DNA of 64,000 bases, from NCBI RefSeq assembly GCF_005281835.1, contig NZ_RZIS01000003.1:1-64000 (forward strand). Direction: 5' to 3'. Under the pieces are notes generated by a model. That model had not been told where the DNA came from and ran no database searches. It saw nothing but the letters and a program-made list of their open reading frames with translations. Shown one piece after another: positions 29,801-37,982 of this stretch (positions are counted from its first letter, which is position 1; each line of letters starts with the position of its first letter). The position numbers and the translations under genes are program-made. The DNA comes from Vibrio profundi. Its GTDB lineage: Bacteria > Pseudomonadota > Gammaproteobacteria > Enterobacterales > Vibrionaceae.

Positions 29801-30010
29801 CAAGCGTTGATCATGCAGCTTGCGGCTGAAATAGAGGAATACGATACAAGTGCGGCCGATACTTGTGAATCGCTACTGGTGTATTTGAATGAACCTGACT
29901 TGCTGCCACTTGGTCAGCAGCTTGCGCGGTATGTATCGGGGTATGAGTTTGATGAAGCCTTAGAGCACTTACAGTTGATCGCACAGCAGGTCGAACTACG
30001 AGTATCTTGA
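23801..30010 (+). CDS. BvgS/EvgS-like unorthodox hybrid sensor kinase with three periplasmic binding-protein-like domains
   Basis: This 2069-residue membrane phosphorelay protein has these parts in order. A signal peptide. Three tandem SBP_bac_3-like domains (about 55-285, 298-530, 535-765); each starts with a similar helix, for example FSEQERQWLKDNP. TM (about 793-815). TM (830-855). A Cache-like periplasmic domain (about 860-1155). TM (1161-1186). PAS (1207-1317). HisKA with H1345 in MSHEIRTPMNAIIGMS. HATPase (about 1447-1560). Two receivers (D1636, D1780). C-terminal HPt with H1923 in ASHTIKGVSGNIG. The third binding-protein-like domain is the most divergent. The start at 23801 follows AAGGAAGGG and begins the signal peptide. 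No DNA-binding partner lies beside it. Confidence 0.93.
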   Translation: MQLVIRITFVIMLVFQMSIPPSMANPTNVLNPDSQSVLNSETQRNPNSNNILAAFTDKEQLWIQSHPQVTLAVNPDLAPVESFDQNGNYVGLVADVIEHISKVSNLSFKVIRTESWDESVALLQAGEVNMLPLAFSEGRNSNQALFTRSYMDYPNVILVNNDQKEVATLNDLKGKKVVVVNEWSSEYELKNHYPTIDTLLELNSKDALDKLLLGQVDAMVHYFPAASYELLKRGIGSVRVAGSAGVANGVMAVHNTLPLLHSIVQKSLDSLDESTLDKLASKWLTNTSTTLEQDIPFSEQERQWLKDNPVVVAAHASDWKPFSYTQDGESQGFSVEYAKLLFKRIGHELEFVSGSWDEIYNKALNNEVDMILNLTRTPEREKNHFYYTPSYARNPNVIITRKSSSYKSIDSLLGKKVSFVEDSFLQDILSRYEVNLSPRTDTLQALEALHRKEVEAVFAPAVVARHLMLENALFDLEITSEFVEANSELDKINIGVPQAKPLFHSILVKAMKYIDMSKVDDLRQNILEVESTQNLFLSEQEIESVMERTKLSVLVVDDNGDFGSPQGKLSIPSDLLNAVGNKVGVEFDYQRNQGSENRIESLTNREPEVVIGNQDLLIDNRTYTNKKPLYSSYYSVAMPNSAGPITSISELTPESVIGVVGSNLYIEELNATYPDVYFAKVLDEKAGLQELKRGAFDGLIGDGMNLEHHIHRNEWLDIDIALVTNKKIQYLVAFSNQVDKSLISALDKAKKRLTLDDYSAIYTANDTWPVTPNEGRLKHQEMYSESPIDSELVMKVVIGITVVFLVLLFASLLLSKYLSKSAISSLSPKKLMWVASMFIAGVLSVVSIAAYVVIGKVEQQTRHNVQISLSGITEALNTSIDIWIDNKKSYVNTLAQDPLLLPMVERLLEVKETKEEIKFSTELIDLRAYFTAHQTMHDEQGFFIISKNRINIASMRDSNLVQVNVIQQQRPELLDRVFLGETVLVTPIASDIGRKGKDIDATMFFAAPIYNESREVIAAMTVRYDPTYEFNQLFSSGRVGHTGESYAFDSKGYFLSQSRFEDELKAAKLLEQESNSILNLRMVKPTAELGGEVSNYLFEDDSFTKAYFGALRDTKGSSGEGYIDYRGYSVLGSWAWREDDQFGFVTEIDEEEAMTSYISTRNLIVSLLSFTVLLTIGLTGLILWLGRKTQAILMASNEELERSVRERTLSLTSIIETAIDGIIVINHQGEIVEFSPAAEKIFGYQKGEVVGTDIRLLLESVDGSELPDEPSVCKEMEYLARHKNGGLIAIEISAAEAHIGRELLFTCMVRDITQRKAIQNDLERAKNEAEEATKYKSDFLANMSHEIRTPMNAIIGMSYLVQQTELTRKQSDYVSKILVASKSLLGLINDILDFSKIEAGKLDIESVPFSLDSVMDNLSDIVTVKSQEKNLEFLISMDPTIPASLIGDPLRISQILLNLANNAVKFTHYGEIVVKVEVISQSDSNVKLLFCVQDSGIGMTEKQMTRLFQAFSQADSSTTSRYGGTGLGLTISKNLVELMDGRIGCDSTSGVGSVFYFEVELGIDHAVAVKAPRLSKDYSSMKTLIVDDSEESRDILINLTRHLGLSADAVDTGMMALIQLSEADNRGEPYDLVLVDYKMPNMNGLDTVESLRKLNLSVEPKVVMVTAYGQEELRKNAKNIELDGFLVKPVSSSVLFDAISNAFDSNARPETISQSAQPFSVALEKGVQDAEVLLVEDNEVNQQVAIELLSLAQVRVTVANNGLEAVERVQQQEFDLVLMDIQMPEMDGYLATEIIRTELNMTALPIVAMTANAMASDKEKCLQVGMNDHVAKPIDPSALFSVLNQWIEHKARPIALPVMSDPNTVLPELAGFDVQEAVARLGGRVQSYNRALSMVGDSLLESLTTIQNALESNETERAILASHTIKGVSGNIGCRELAETSGNLERFLRTESIRETDTSEVSTLVEKVEVSAQQALKVISQYLQTLSPEKPAASFDLDKVQALIMQLAAEIEEYDTSAADTCESLLVYLNEPDLLPLGQQLARYVSGYEFDEALEHLQLIAQQVELRVS

Positions 30011-30035
30011 CGTTTAAATGAGTGGTGTAGAACAC

Positions 30036-30063
30036 AAGGCGAGCCAATTGGTTCGCCTTTTTG
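30036..30063 (+). terminator. terminator of the hybrid kinase gene
   Basis: AAGGCGAGCC-AATT-GGTTCGCCTT is a 10-bp stem with one G-T pair, followed by TTTTG, 26 bp after the stop codon. Confidence 0.88.
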
Positions 30064-30199
30064 TTATCTCTATCAATTTGCTCAATCACAATTGTTAACA
30101 AAATGATCGAAATAGGAAATTGTTTGCTATGGTATAGGTCTGACCAGTTACTGTTAGAGTAACCATTTGTACTGAATAACGGCTAAACAAGGATGAGTT

Positions 30200-30991
30200 T
30201 TGCAACTGCATACCATTAAAGGTTATATCCAAGATATGTACTTGGTGGAGTACCCCGATAAGCTATTGCTGCTGGATGGTGCGTCTCGTGCGGATATACC
30301 TCACTTAAAATCATTCATAGAAACCGACCTAGAGCGTAAGTTTAACGATTTGCACACAGTGGTGGTGACTCACATGCACCCAGACCACGCAGGAGCGGCG
30401 CATAAACTCAGAGCTTTGACCAATTGCAAACTGGTGGCCGCAGATCGAGCTCGTGATTGGTATCATGGCTGGGATGGTATTTTGATGCACCTAACTGATT
30501 TAGCGCTGGCGAGATGGATGGCAAATAGGCTAGGTAGGCCAAAAGCGAATTTGTGGTATTCAAGAAAGTTAAAGCCGGACTATAAGCTCTCTGATGGCGA
30601 TACGATTCCTGATTTTGATGACTGGGTAGTACTCGAAACACCGGGCCATACTGACCGTGATTTATCGGTATATTGCCCCTCGCATAGCTTGGCGTATGTC
30701 GCGGATCTAATGGTGGAGGTAAAGCAGAAGCTGATCCCTCCGTTTCCTATTTTTCATCCAAACCAGTATCGAAAGTCAGTCGAGCGCATTTATCGGATGG
30801 AACTGGAAACGCTATTGGCTGCTCACGGTGGGCAAGTCGATTTTACGGAACAAGCTTTCGAACATTTACTAGAAAGCGCACCGCGCAGGCCTATTACTCA
30901 TTGGCGAGTCACGAAAATTAAGCTGAAAAGCCTAGTTAGATCGATATGGCGCTTCGGATTACAGTCAAATAAATCCAAAAGCAAAAAATAG
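30200..30991 (+). CDS. metallo-beta-lactamase fold hydrolase
   Basis: This 263-residue cytosolic protein has the MBL signature THMHPDHAGAAHKL (H58, H60, D62, H63) and the third ligand His in ETPGHTDRDLS, followed by YVADLMVE. The sequence fits the glyoxalase II / RNase Z-like superfamily of zinc hydrolases, but the substrate cannot be assigned. The start codon is TTG at 30200 with AAGGA 7 bases before it; a nearby ATG at 30193 is out of frame. The C-terminal 25 residues are very basic (KIKLKSLVRSIWR and then a lysine-rich end). Confidence 0.88.
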   Translation: MQLHTIKGYIQDMYLVEYPDKLLLLDGASRADIPHLKSFIETDLERKFNDLHTVVVTHMHPDHAGAAHKLRALTNCKLVAADRARDWYHGWDGILMHLTDLALARWMANRLGRPKANLWYSRKLKPDYKLSDGDTIPDFDDWVVLETPGHTDRDLSVYCPSHSLAYVADLMVEVKQKLIPPFPIFHPNQYRKSVERIYRMELETLLAAHGGQVDFTEQAFEHLLESAPRRPITHWRVTKIKLKSLVRSIWRFGLQSNKSKSKK

Positions 30992-31054
30992 TACGGCCAA
31001 TCGAACGACTGGCCGTGGAGTTTACTTTATGTGCCCTTTCTCTTCCCCTTACTT

Positions 31055-31087
31055 GCTAAGAGCTAAGAGCTAAGAGCTAAGAGCTAA
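31055..31087. repeat. heptanucleotide tandem repeat (GCTAAGA)
   Basis: Four perfect copies of GCTAAGA start at 31055, 31062, 31069 and 31076, followed by a partial fifth (GCTAA). The array lies between convergent genes, four bases beyond the stop codon of the rimK-associated protease gene, so copy-number changes would not alter either protein. Confidence 0.95.
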
Positions 31088-31091
31088 CCAT

Positions 31092-31520
31092 TTAGTGAGT
31101 CTGCAAAAAAGACTCACTAGGGTCGACAATCACGCGATCACTCATCCCTTGCCGACCAAGTAACATCATGTAAGTCATATCTTGTCGGTTACTCAGAGTA
31201 ATATCGATCATCCATTGTTTGTCGCCTAGCTTTAGCAAGGTTTCAATCACGCAGCGATGTTCTACTTCTCCATTCGAAGATTTAATCTTCCGGCATGCCT
31301 TTAGCTTGGCTTGGCTACGGACGGTATGTTCGAGATCGTAGGCGTCTGGGTGCAAATCGAACTCGACGTATTTTTCCCCGCCTTTCTTAAAGCAAATCAG
31401 GTTATCGACGTGCAGCGAAGACGTTTTCGCTCCAGTATCGACACGGGTTTGTAGCTGAGTAATCCCTAACTCTGGTAAGCACACGGCTTCCGTATTTCCA
31501 ATGATCATTTTTGAATTCAT
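31092..31520 (-). CDS. rimB: RimK-associated retropepsin-like protease (PF05618-type, RimB-like)
   Basis: This 142-residue protein has the aspartic-protease-like motif RVDTGAKTSSLHV near residue 25. The second half ends with the family segment YMMLLGRQGM. It is annotated in databases as ATP-dependent zinc protease; in Pseudomonas the homologous RimB processes glutamylated ribosomal protein S6 made by RimK. It lies just downstream of rimK with a 40-bp gap, which supports that pairing. The start at 31520 is chosen because GGAA is 6 bases before it; two codons upstream there is another ATG and before that a TTG. Confidence 0.85.
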   Translation of the reverse strand: MNSKMIIGNTEAVCLPELGITQLQTRVDTGAKTSSLHVDNLICFKKGGEKYVEFDLHPDAYDLEHTVRSQAKLKACRKIKSSNGEVEHRCVIETLLKLGDKQWMIDITLSNRQDMTYMMLLGRQGMSDRVIVDPSESFLQTH

Positions 31521-31560
31521 GTTCATTTCCAATCAAATTCTATGACGAACTTTCGAGCCG

Positions 31561-32466
31561 TTAACCTTTGCCACGAGTGCGGTTAGCGTATGGCTTTGCG
31601 TTTTTCTCGATAAATTCGAAAATCATGTCTGCAACGTCTTTTCCGGTTGCCTTTTCAATGCCTTCTAAGCCTGGAGATGAATTCACTTCCATGACTACAG
31701 GGCCATTCTTAGATTGTAGAATATCTACGCCACAAAGATTCAAGCCCATGATTTTGGCTGCATTAATTGCTGTGGCGCGTTCCTCTTTGCTAAGTTTCAC
31801 TAATTGCGCTGTGCCGCCTCGGTGTAAGTTTGAACGAAATTCACCTTCGCCCGCTTGGCGTTTCATTGCGGCAATGACTTTGTTACCCACTACGAAGCAA
31901 CGAATATCGGCACCTTTGGCTTCTTCAATAAATTCTTGCACCAGAATATTTGCTTTTAAACCCATGAAAGCTTCAATCACGCTCTCTGCCGCTTTGTTGG
32001 TTTCAGCTAGCACAACGCCAATGCCTTGAGTGCCTTCTAGTAATTTGATCACTAAAGGTGCGCCGCCAACGTTCTTGATGAGATCTTGGATCTTATCTGG
32101 TCGGCTAGCAAAGCCTGTTTTTGGCAAACCAACGCCTTTACGAGATAACAATTGCAACGAACGCAATTTATCGCGTGAGCGGCTAATCGCGACGGACTCG
32201 TTAACACAGAAGGTGCCCATCATTTCAAACTGGCGAACCACTGCGGTTCCGTAGAAGGTAATGGAAGCGCCAATACGTGGGATCACAGCATCGTATTGAG
32301 GTAGCTCTGCACCCATGTAGCGAATCTTCGGATTGTTACTCGTAATGTCTATATCGCAATGCAGCGTATCGATGACATCGACTTGGTGCCCACGAGCTTC
32401 TCCAGCCTGCTTTAAACGAAGGGTAGAGTATAGATTTTCGTTACGAGAAAGAATTGCGATACGCAT
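31561..32466 (-). CDS. rimK: ribosomal protein S6 glutamate ligase RimK (ATP-grasp)
   Basis: This 301-residue protein is a full-length ATP-grasp ligase that adds glutamate residues to the C terminus of ribosomal protein S6. Visible motifs are [18 protein letters not shown] at the N terminus, [19 protein letters not shown] (ATP-binding loop), [33 protein letters not shown] and [18 protein letters not shown] (metal ligands E and N). Its length equals that of E. coli RimK. It forms a two-gene unit with the protease gene downstream. Confidence 0.95.
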   Translation of the reverse strand: MRIAILSRNENLYSTLRLKQAGEARGHQVDVIDTLHCDIDITSNNPKIRYMGAELPQYDAVIPRIGASITFYGTAVVRQFEMMGTFCVNESVAISRSRDKLRSLQLLSRKGVGLPKTGFASRPDKIQDLIKNVGGAPLVIKLLEGTQGIGVVLAETNKAAESVIEAFMGLKANILVQEFIEEAKGADIRCFVVGNKVIAAMKRQAGEGEFRSNLHRGGTAQLVKLSKEERATAINAAKIMGLNLCGVDILQSKNGPVVMEVNSSPGLEGIEKATGKDVADMIFEFIEKNAKPYANRTRGKG

Positions 32467-32740
32467 GGCGTTTCCTTAGTAAATACCGATGTGGTAACTG
32501 CGAATAAAATAGTTCTTTTACAAGCCAATCAAGGAGCTGATAAAGCGATTGGCTTGCTTCGGAGCGAACCTTAAGGTTTTTCTATTCGAGAAGAAAACGA
32601 ATTAAATTTGTCGCGTCGACAACAAAAATTTATTGATGGATTGAGTTATTGGTACCAAAGGCTTATCAGGGAAAAAGGACAAGATTTATGAGCTAGTCTT
32701 GGAGAAGTTAATGATTTATCTAGGCTTCACTTGGGTTGAG

Positions 32741-33130
32741 TTAGCCCGTGATCTCTATGCGGTTACCTTCTGGGTCAAGAATCACGCTTTCGTAATAACC
32801 ATCGCCGGTTCTTCTTGGGCCGTCTAAGACCTCATAACCTTGTAATAGAAGTTCATTGGTCAGTTCGTCGACTTTGTGCTGGCTACCCACATCAAATGCA
32901 AAGTGAATTAAGCCTTGAAATTGTGCGTACAAGTCATCCTTTGATTGAGGAATGGTGTCCATCTGCATTAACTCGAGGCGAGCGCCGGACTCAAAGCTTA
33001 AAAAATAGGAGCTGAATCCTTTGGCTGAATTCACGTATTTTGGGTTTGCTTGAGCGTTAAAGTACTTCTGGTAGAAGCTTTTCATTAACTCTAAGTTTTG
33101 TGTCCAAATCGCAATATGTTCAATTCTCAC
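32741..33130 (-). CDS. VOC (glyoxalase-fold) family protein
   Basis: This 129-residue single VOC domain starts with RIEHIAIWTQNLELMKSFYQKYF. The second module is GLIHFAFDVGSQHKVDELTNELLLQGYEVLDGPRRTGDGYYESVILDPEGNRIEITG. The GTG at 33130 is chosen as start: AAGGA precedes it by 8 bases and it gives the normal family length. The open frame continues 41 codons upstream, but that part has no family resemblance. The substrate is unknown. It lies downstream of a 35-residue ORF in the same direction and could be cotranscribed with it. Confidence 0.87.
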   Translation of the reverse strand: MRIEHIAIWTQNLELMKSFYQKYFNAQANPKYVNSAKGFSSYFLSFESGARLELMQMDTIPQSKDDLYAQFQGLIHFAFDVGSQHKVDELTNELLLQGYEVLDGPRRTGDGYYESVILDPEGNRIEITG

Positions 33131-33274
33131 GGGGAGGATCCTTAATTTAGGGACGAAATAGAAAGGAAGTGGGTCGATAACAAATTTCGTACTTGGGGGT
33201 AGGAGCATAAACATGCTTTCAACCCACTTCACTAATGAGGAGCGCGAAGTCACTCGACGCCTTTCAGTGTTTCT

Positions 33275-33382
33275 CTATAGGTAAAACTGCAAAAATATAC
33301 GAATGGCTTGTCGTTCTAACGCACTGTTAGAGCGAGCGATCTTCTGAATGTAGTAGTCAATCATTGAGGTATTAGCTGACAT
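33275..33382 (-). CDS. small ORF of 35 residues divergent from the SgrR-like gene
   Basis: ATG at 33382 is preceded by the strong ribosome binding site AAAGGAG with 7-8 bases spacing. The frame runs 35 codons to TAG at 33275. The peptide starts MSANTSMIDYYIQKIARSN and ends with the hydrophobic and aromatic FLQFYL. It is amphipathic and basic in the middle. Its position resembles that of the sgrS/sgrT unit opposite sgrR in E. coli, but no sequence similarity to SgrT is evident. The VOC gene follows 144 bp downstream on the same strand. Confidence 0.6.
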   Translation of the reverse strand: MSANTSMIDYYIQKIARSNSALERQAIRIFLQFYL

Positions 33383-33567
33383 GACAATACTCCTTTCGTT
33401 TTGGGTGTGCTTGGTTGATGTGGTTATTATTTGTCAAAACGAGGAATGTAAAAACAGATGGCCTTTATGGTTCTTTGTTCCTATTATTGGATATAAACTG
33501 AAATTTAGAGTTTAACTGCTTGTTTATCTCTAAAAGCGGAACATAAATTTATCTTGGAGTTCTTCAT

Positions 33568-35334
33568 TTGGCTGACCTAACTTTAATGCGTTACTACTTA
33601 CGGTTGGAATCTTTAGGTAATGAAGGAGAAGTATCAGTTTCTCTACCTGAGATCGCAGAGCTGCTGTTTACGAGCTTGCGACACGCTCGTACCTTGCTAG
33701 GAAAAATGCACAAAGAAGGGTGGGTGGTATGGCAGCCTAAGCCAGGGCGAAACCAACGTTCAGCGATCACGTTGAATTACACTCCTGATGGCCTTAAACA
33801 ACATATCGCCGCGGCATTGATTGAGTTAGGGCAATATGAAAAAGCGTTAACGATATTAGAGCATAACCGAGAAGTCTTTGGGGCATTGTTGCAGCGAACG
33901 TCTGGTGCAACATTACGTGAAGGACTTCTACATGTTCAGCTGACTTACAAACGTCGTTTTGAAGCGTTGTTCCCACATCATATTCAGCGCAGTAGCGAAC
34001 GCTTTCTTCTACGCCAAGTGTTTAGCTGTTTAGTCGGGTGTTCTCCATCAGGTGGGTTAGAGCCTCAGCTTGCTCACCACTGGCATTATGATGAGCAAAA
34101 CAATGTGTGGACGTTCTTCTTAAGGCCGGGACTCACCTTTCATGACAACCAGCCAATTGAAGCTAAAGAACTGGTGACTTTGTTCCAAATCTTGCAGACC
34201 TACCCGTTTTATCAGGCCGAGCTTGGTCACGTTGAAGAAGTTTATTCTCCCCAGCCTTTACGTTTGTGTTTTAAGTTGTCACAAGCCGATAAGGGGTTTG
34301 GCGGGTTGTTGGCTGGAGTGAAGTATTCCATTCAGCCAGTAAAACAATTGCGAAAGAAAGACACCAAACAGGTCATTGGCAGTGGCTCATTTAAGGTTGT
34401 TGAACATTCAGATGAGAAGCTAAAGCTTGTGTCGTTCGAGCGTTTCTATGGTTGTCGATCACTAACGGATGAGGTGACCATTTGGCAGTTTGAAGAGCCG
34501 ATGACAGGGGCTGCACGCTTTGACGACAGCACTATGCAGATCACAGATAACGGTGAGAATGCTTGTTTTCACTACCTTGGCAAAGATGGGTCTAAAATGG
34601 TGGTTGAGAACAGTGATAAATTACATAGCCGAATCGAAGACGGCTGCTTATTTATCTTGTTTAACCAAGCCATATCGTCTGAAGCTTTGAGCGTTGAGCA
34701 AAGAAAATACCTTAGTCGTTTGTTAACACCAGAAAGTATCCAAGCTCAACTAGAGAAAAATGATGGCACCTTCAGTGTCGAGTTTGCTCGTAATATTTTG
34801 CCAAGCTGGCACGGTGTATACCGCCCTCCGATTGAAGAGGTGGCGCTGCCACGTAAACTCTCGATCGCGGTTTACGATTATTACGCTCTGTATCGCTGTG
34901 CGCTGAGTGTGGCTGATATTTTAAATCAATATGGTATCGAGGTTGAGGTGAACACCTACAGCTTCCGAGAGCTCACTACCTTTTCGGAGCAAGGCTCAAT
35001 TCGAGAAGATTTGATATTGTGTAATACCAACTTAGACGACAATGCTCACTCTTCGATGTTTTCTTGGATGATGAATAATCCGGTGTTGCATTTAGGGCTG
35101 GGGGAGTCCAATAGCGAATGGCTTAAAACGCAGCTGAATCACCACAAAGCGACGGTCGAGCTAAGTGACTATTTCACAGCACTGGAGCCGCTCGCCAGTA
35201 GCTTAGTGTCCGAATACTGGTTGATTCCAATGTTTCACCACCTACAAACAGTACGCTTTCAAGGTATTTTGAAAGATGTCGCGATTACGAATTGGGGGTG
35301 GCCTGAGTTTCGCGATGTGTGGTCGGCTGACTAG
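33568..35334 (+). CDS. SgrR-type transcriptional regulator (HTH plus solute-binding-protein domain)
   Basis: This 588-residue protein has an N-terminal winged helix (about 1-110, LPEIAELLFTSLRHARTLLGKMHKEGWVVWQPKPGRNQRSAITL). The long C-terminal domain is related to oligopeptide-binding proteins (SBP_bac_5; LAHHWHYDEQNNVWTFFLRPGLTFHDNQPIEAKELV). It is the size and layout of SgrR, which senses sugar-phosphate stress in enteric bacteria. The start codon is TTG at 33568 with GGAG 8 bases before it; an ATG six codons later is the alternative. No phosphotransferase gene is nearby, so the inducing signal is not evident. Confidence 0.88.
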   Translation: MADLTLMRYYLRLESLGNEGEVSVSLPEIAELLFTSLRHARTLLGKMHKEGWVVWQPKPGRNQRSAITLNYTPDGLKQHIAAALIELGQYEKALTILEHNREVFGALLQRTSGATLREGLLHVQLTYKRRFEALFPHHIQRSSERFLLRQVFSCLVGCSPSGGLEPQLAHHWHYDEQNNVWTFFLRPGLTFHDNQPIEAKELVTLFQILQTYPFYQAELGHVEEVYSPQPLRLCFKLSQADKGFGGLLAGVKYSIQPVKQLRKKDTKQVIGSGSFKVVEHSDEKLKLVSFERFYGCRSLTDEVTIWQFEEPMTGAARFDDSTMQITDNGENACFHYLGKDGSKMVVENSDKLHSRIEDGCLFILFNQAISSEALSVEQRKYLSRLLTPESIQAQLEKNDGTFSVEFARNILPSWHGVYRPPIEEVALPRKLSIAVYDYYALYRCALSVADILNQYGIEVEVNTYSFRELTTFSEQGSIREDLILCNTNLDDNAHSSMFSWMMNNPVLHLGLGESNSEWLKTQLNHHKATVELSDYFTALEPLASSLVSEYWLIPMFHHLQTVRFQGILKDVAITNWGWPEFRDVWSAD

Positions 35335-35362
35335 TTTATTTAAAGTTACAATTTACCATTGA

Positions 35363-35400
35363 TGAGCTCCCTCGTTGTTAGTGATTCGGGAGCTCACTTT
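35363..35400 (+). terminator. terminator of the SgrR-type gene
   Basis: TGAGCTCCC and GGGAGCTCA form a perfect 9-bp stem with a 16-base loop, followed by CTTTG. The T tract is short. Confidence 0.65.
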
Positions 35401-35419
35401 GTCGGGCGTCACCTATTGA

Positions 35420-35827
35420 TTATGCTACCTGCTGACTCTTGATTAAACTGAAACCTTCATCTATCCAGCCTGTCACTCCACCAATCATTTTTTTAACTGG
35501 TCGCCCTAACTTTGCGAGCCTAATCGCCGCTTTTTCAGTGCCATTACAATGTGGGCCTGCACAGTAGACAACGAATAAAGTATCTTCTGAGAAGTCGACT
35601 AAATTCTTTTGATTGATACGCGTGTGAGGCAGGTTGAGCGCTCCCTCAATATGGGACGCTTCGAAAAGCTCGCTTCCTCGTACATCAAGTAAAACGAAAT
35701 CTTGAGTATTATTAGTGAGGGCGTGGTGAACATCCCAACAGTCGGTTTCAAACTCTAATAGAGCTTGGAAATGTGCAAGCGCACGTTCACTTGGTGCTGC
35801 GGGGATGCGAGATACAGCAGAAGACAT
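35420..35827 (-). CDS. rhodanese-like domain protein (single domain)
   Basis: This 135-residue protein has a rhodanese fold: LLDVRGSELFEASHIEGALNLPHTR, then the active-site loop VVYCAGPHCNGTEKAA with the persulfide-forming Cys (C89), then KKMIGGVTGWIDEGF. The loop has the length typical of sulfurtransferases. A helical segment of about 35 residues precedes the domain. A strong AAGGAG ribosome binding site lies before the ATG. The sulfur acceptor is unknown. Confidence 0.9.
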   Translation of the reverse strand: MSSAVSRIPAAPSERALAHFQALLEFETDCWDVHHALTNNTQDFVLLDVRGSELFEASHIEGALNLPHTRINQKNLVDFSEDTLFVVYCAGPHCNGTEKAAIRLAKLGRPVKKMIGGVTGWIDEGFSLIKSQQVA

Positions 35828-35940
35828 AACAACTCCTTGTTGATTGGATTAACTAGGGAGAAGTATCGCAATAATGATCGGTTTTGAATGCTGGCTGTAA
35901 CGACATTGTTCGTTAAATTTCAGCCAAATATACCTTTCTA

Positions 35941-35973
35941 TAGGAAAAAGAAAAGCCGCGTGAGGCGGCTTTA
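35941..35973 (-). terminator. terminator of the chemoreceptor gene
   Basis: AAAGCCGC and GCGGCTTT form an 8-bp stem with a 5-base loop. On the minus strand it is followed by TTCTTTTT. It lies 24 bp beyond the chemoreceptor stop codon. Confidence 0.85.
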
Positions 35974-35996
35974 ACGATAAACGGTGGTAGTGAAGT

Positions 35997-37901
35997 TTAG
36001 AACTTAAACTGTGCCACTAGACTTGAAAGGTGCTGAGCTTTGATCCTTAACTGTTCACACTCTTCTGCTGTTCTTTCGACCATGGCATCACTCTCTCTCG
36101 CGATTTCAGAGATGCTGGTGACATGCGGAGAAATCTCATTGATCACATTCGATTGCTCGCTGGTGGCCGATGCGATTTGCATATTCATGGCATTCATTTC
36201 GTTCACGTTATTAGAAATTGTTGATAGCTGCTCTTCTGAATTAGACGCCTCTACCTGGCATTTCTTACCAAGTTCTGCACTTGTACTAATTGCATGAACC
36301 ACTTCTTCTGTCCGCTGTTGAAGCTTCTCAATGATCGCTCTGATTTCTTCCGTTGATGCTTGGCTTCGAGAAGCTAAGGTTCGAACTTCATCAGCTACCA
36401 CTGCAAATCCACGACCTTGCTCGCCTGCACGCGCGGCCTCTATCGCTGCGTTTAGTGCAAGTAGGTTAGTTTGCTCGGAAACGCCGCTAATTACGTCTAG
36501 AACGGTATCAATTGAGTTAGCATCTTGAGCCAGCTGAGTGACGACTGCAGAGGTATCACTTAATTGTTGGTTCATGTTATCAACGCTTTCTGATGTGACG
36601 GTTACGGATTTTTGGCCAATATCAATCGCATCGGAAGCTGATGATGCGCTGTCTGCAGCGCCATTGGCATTTTGAGCCACTTCATCTGAACTGGCTCCCA
36701 TCTCATGAATGGCGGTCGCGACTTGTTCGATTTGGCTAGTTTGCTGTTTGATCTCTTGTTCCATTGAATGTGCCATTTGATCTACCGTTTGGATAGAGGC
36801 GGTAATTTCTTGGCCGGTATTCGAAACGTCTCTCAATAGTTCACTCAAATATTGGACGAATTGGTTGTAGCCTTTGGCAATTTGTCCAACTTCATCGTGA
36901 CGCGAGTCATCTAAGCGTTGAGTCAGGTCACCACCACCTTTACCGATTTCTTCAAGAAGCTCGGCAACTTGTACAAATGGCGATAACAGTTTGTTGGTGG
37001 CCCACGCCGCGATTGGAATGTAGATAGCAGCGATCACCAATGCCATGATGATAACCGTTCGGCTAAAGCCGTCTAAGTCTGCCAATACTTCTTCGCGCGG
37101 AACTTGAGTGACAAGCGTCCAACCAATACGAGGCATGGATTTGGCGCCAACAACTTGGAATTGGTTGCTGATTTCGACTTCCTGAACCACTGGTTGTTCA
37201 CTGCCAAGTAAGTTGCCATTGACCATGCCTAAAGAAGAAAGAGATTGTCCGATCATATTTTTTTGCGGGTGAACTTTTATGGTTCCAGAATCATCGACTA
37301 AAAACACGATGCCACTATCGCCAATACGATATTGGCTAATCAGTTCGGTAATGCTGTCTAGCGTTAAGCCAATACCAGCCACACCGACGCGTTTACCCCC
37401 ACTAATGACAGCATAGTTTACAAACATTGTTGGGATGCCCGTTGCGCTATCCGTATCGAACGAGAGTTCAAAATCCTGGTTTGAGTTAATAAACCGATAG
37501 AACCATTGATCACCACTGTCACTTTCGCTGATGGTTTTTAGCAGACCATCATGGGTGTAGTAATTACCGTCTTCTCTAGACACAAAATAAGCAGTAATCG
37601 CATTAAACTCGCGCTTTACGTTTGCAAGGTAAGTATTGATGTCGGATTGCGTTTGGCTATTTTGATACTGAATGATCAGAGGAGATAGGGTCATCATTTT
37701 AGAGGCGATGATAGGTGATTCAAGCTGTGCATTTAGGTCGTTACTTACTTCACCAAGTACTGCTGGTAATTCACGTTGGAAGGTCTTTTCAATCAAGATT
37801 GTACGGCTGGATTGAAAAGAGTAGATACCCATTACGCTAATAATGGCCAATGCCGCGATTATTGTTGCCAATATCGCTTTTGTTCGAATAGTTAGTTTCA
37901 C
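35997..37901 (-). CDS. methyl-accepting chemotaxis protein with dCache sensor domain
   Basis: This 634-residue transmembrane chemoreceptor has a first membrane helix (about 7-27), a periplasmic dCache-type ligand-binding domain (about 30-270) and a second helix (about 275-300, [19 protein letters not shown]). A HAMP domain follows ([35 protein letters not shown]), then a long cytoplasmic signalling coiled coil. The tip sequence [35 protein letters not shown] is the diagnostic MCP hairpin that binds CheA/CheW. The GTG at 37901 is chosen as start because AAAGGAG lies 7 bases before it. dCache receptors commonly sense amino acids or related small molecules. Confidence 0.95.
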   Translation of the reverse strand: MKLTIRTKAILATIIAALAIISVMGIYSFQSSRTILIEKTFQRELPAVLGEVSNDLNAQLESPIIASKMMTLSPLIIQYQNSQTQSDINTYLANVKREFNAITAYFVSREDGNYYTHDGLLKTISESDSGDQWFYRFINSNQDFELSFDTDSATGIPTMFVNYAVISGGKRVGVAGIGLTLDSITELISQYRIGDSGIVFLVDDSGTIKVHPQKNMIGQSLSSLGMVNGNLLGSEQPVVQEVEISNQFQVVGAKSMPRIGWTLVTQVPREEVLADLDGFSRTVIIMALVIAAIYIPIAAWATNKLLSPFVQVAELLEEIGKGGGDLTQRLDDSRHDEVGQIAKGYNQFVQYLSELLRDVSNTGQEITASIQTVDQMAHSMEQEIKQQTSQIEQVATAIHEMGASSDEVAQNANGAADSASSASDAIDIGQKSVTVTSESVDNMNQQLSDTSAVVTQLAQDANSIDTVLDVISGVSEQTNLLALNAAIEAARAGEQGRGFAVVADEVRTLASRSQASTEEIRAIIEKLQQRTEEVVHAISTSAELGKKCQVEASNSEEQLSTISNNVNEMNAMNMQIASATSEQSNVINEISPHVTSISEIARESDAMVERTAEECEQLRIKAQHLSSLVAQFKF

Positions 37902-37964
37902 CTCAGAACTCCTTTCTAAAATCATTACTACCCAGTATAGATGTAAAAATAATGTTAATTAATA

Positions 37965-37982
37965 ATTGACCTCTTGGTCAAT
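37965..37982. promoter_or_regulatory. inverted repeat upstream of the chemoreceptor gene
   Basis: ATTGACC-TCTT-GGTCAAT is a perfect 7-bp inverted repeat 64 bp upstream of the chemoreceptor start. It contains no T tract and may be an operator. No regulator is assigned. Confidence 0.4.

Noticed and set aside
31055..31087. heptamer array as CRISPR or terminator
   Set aside because: The unit is too short, there are no spacers, and there is no hairpin.
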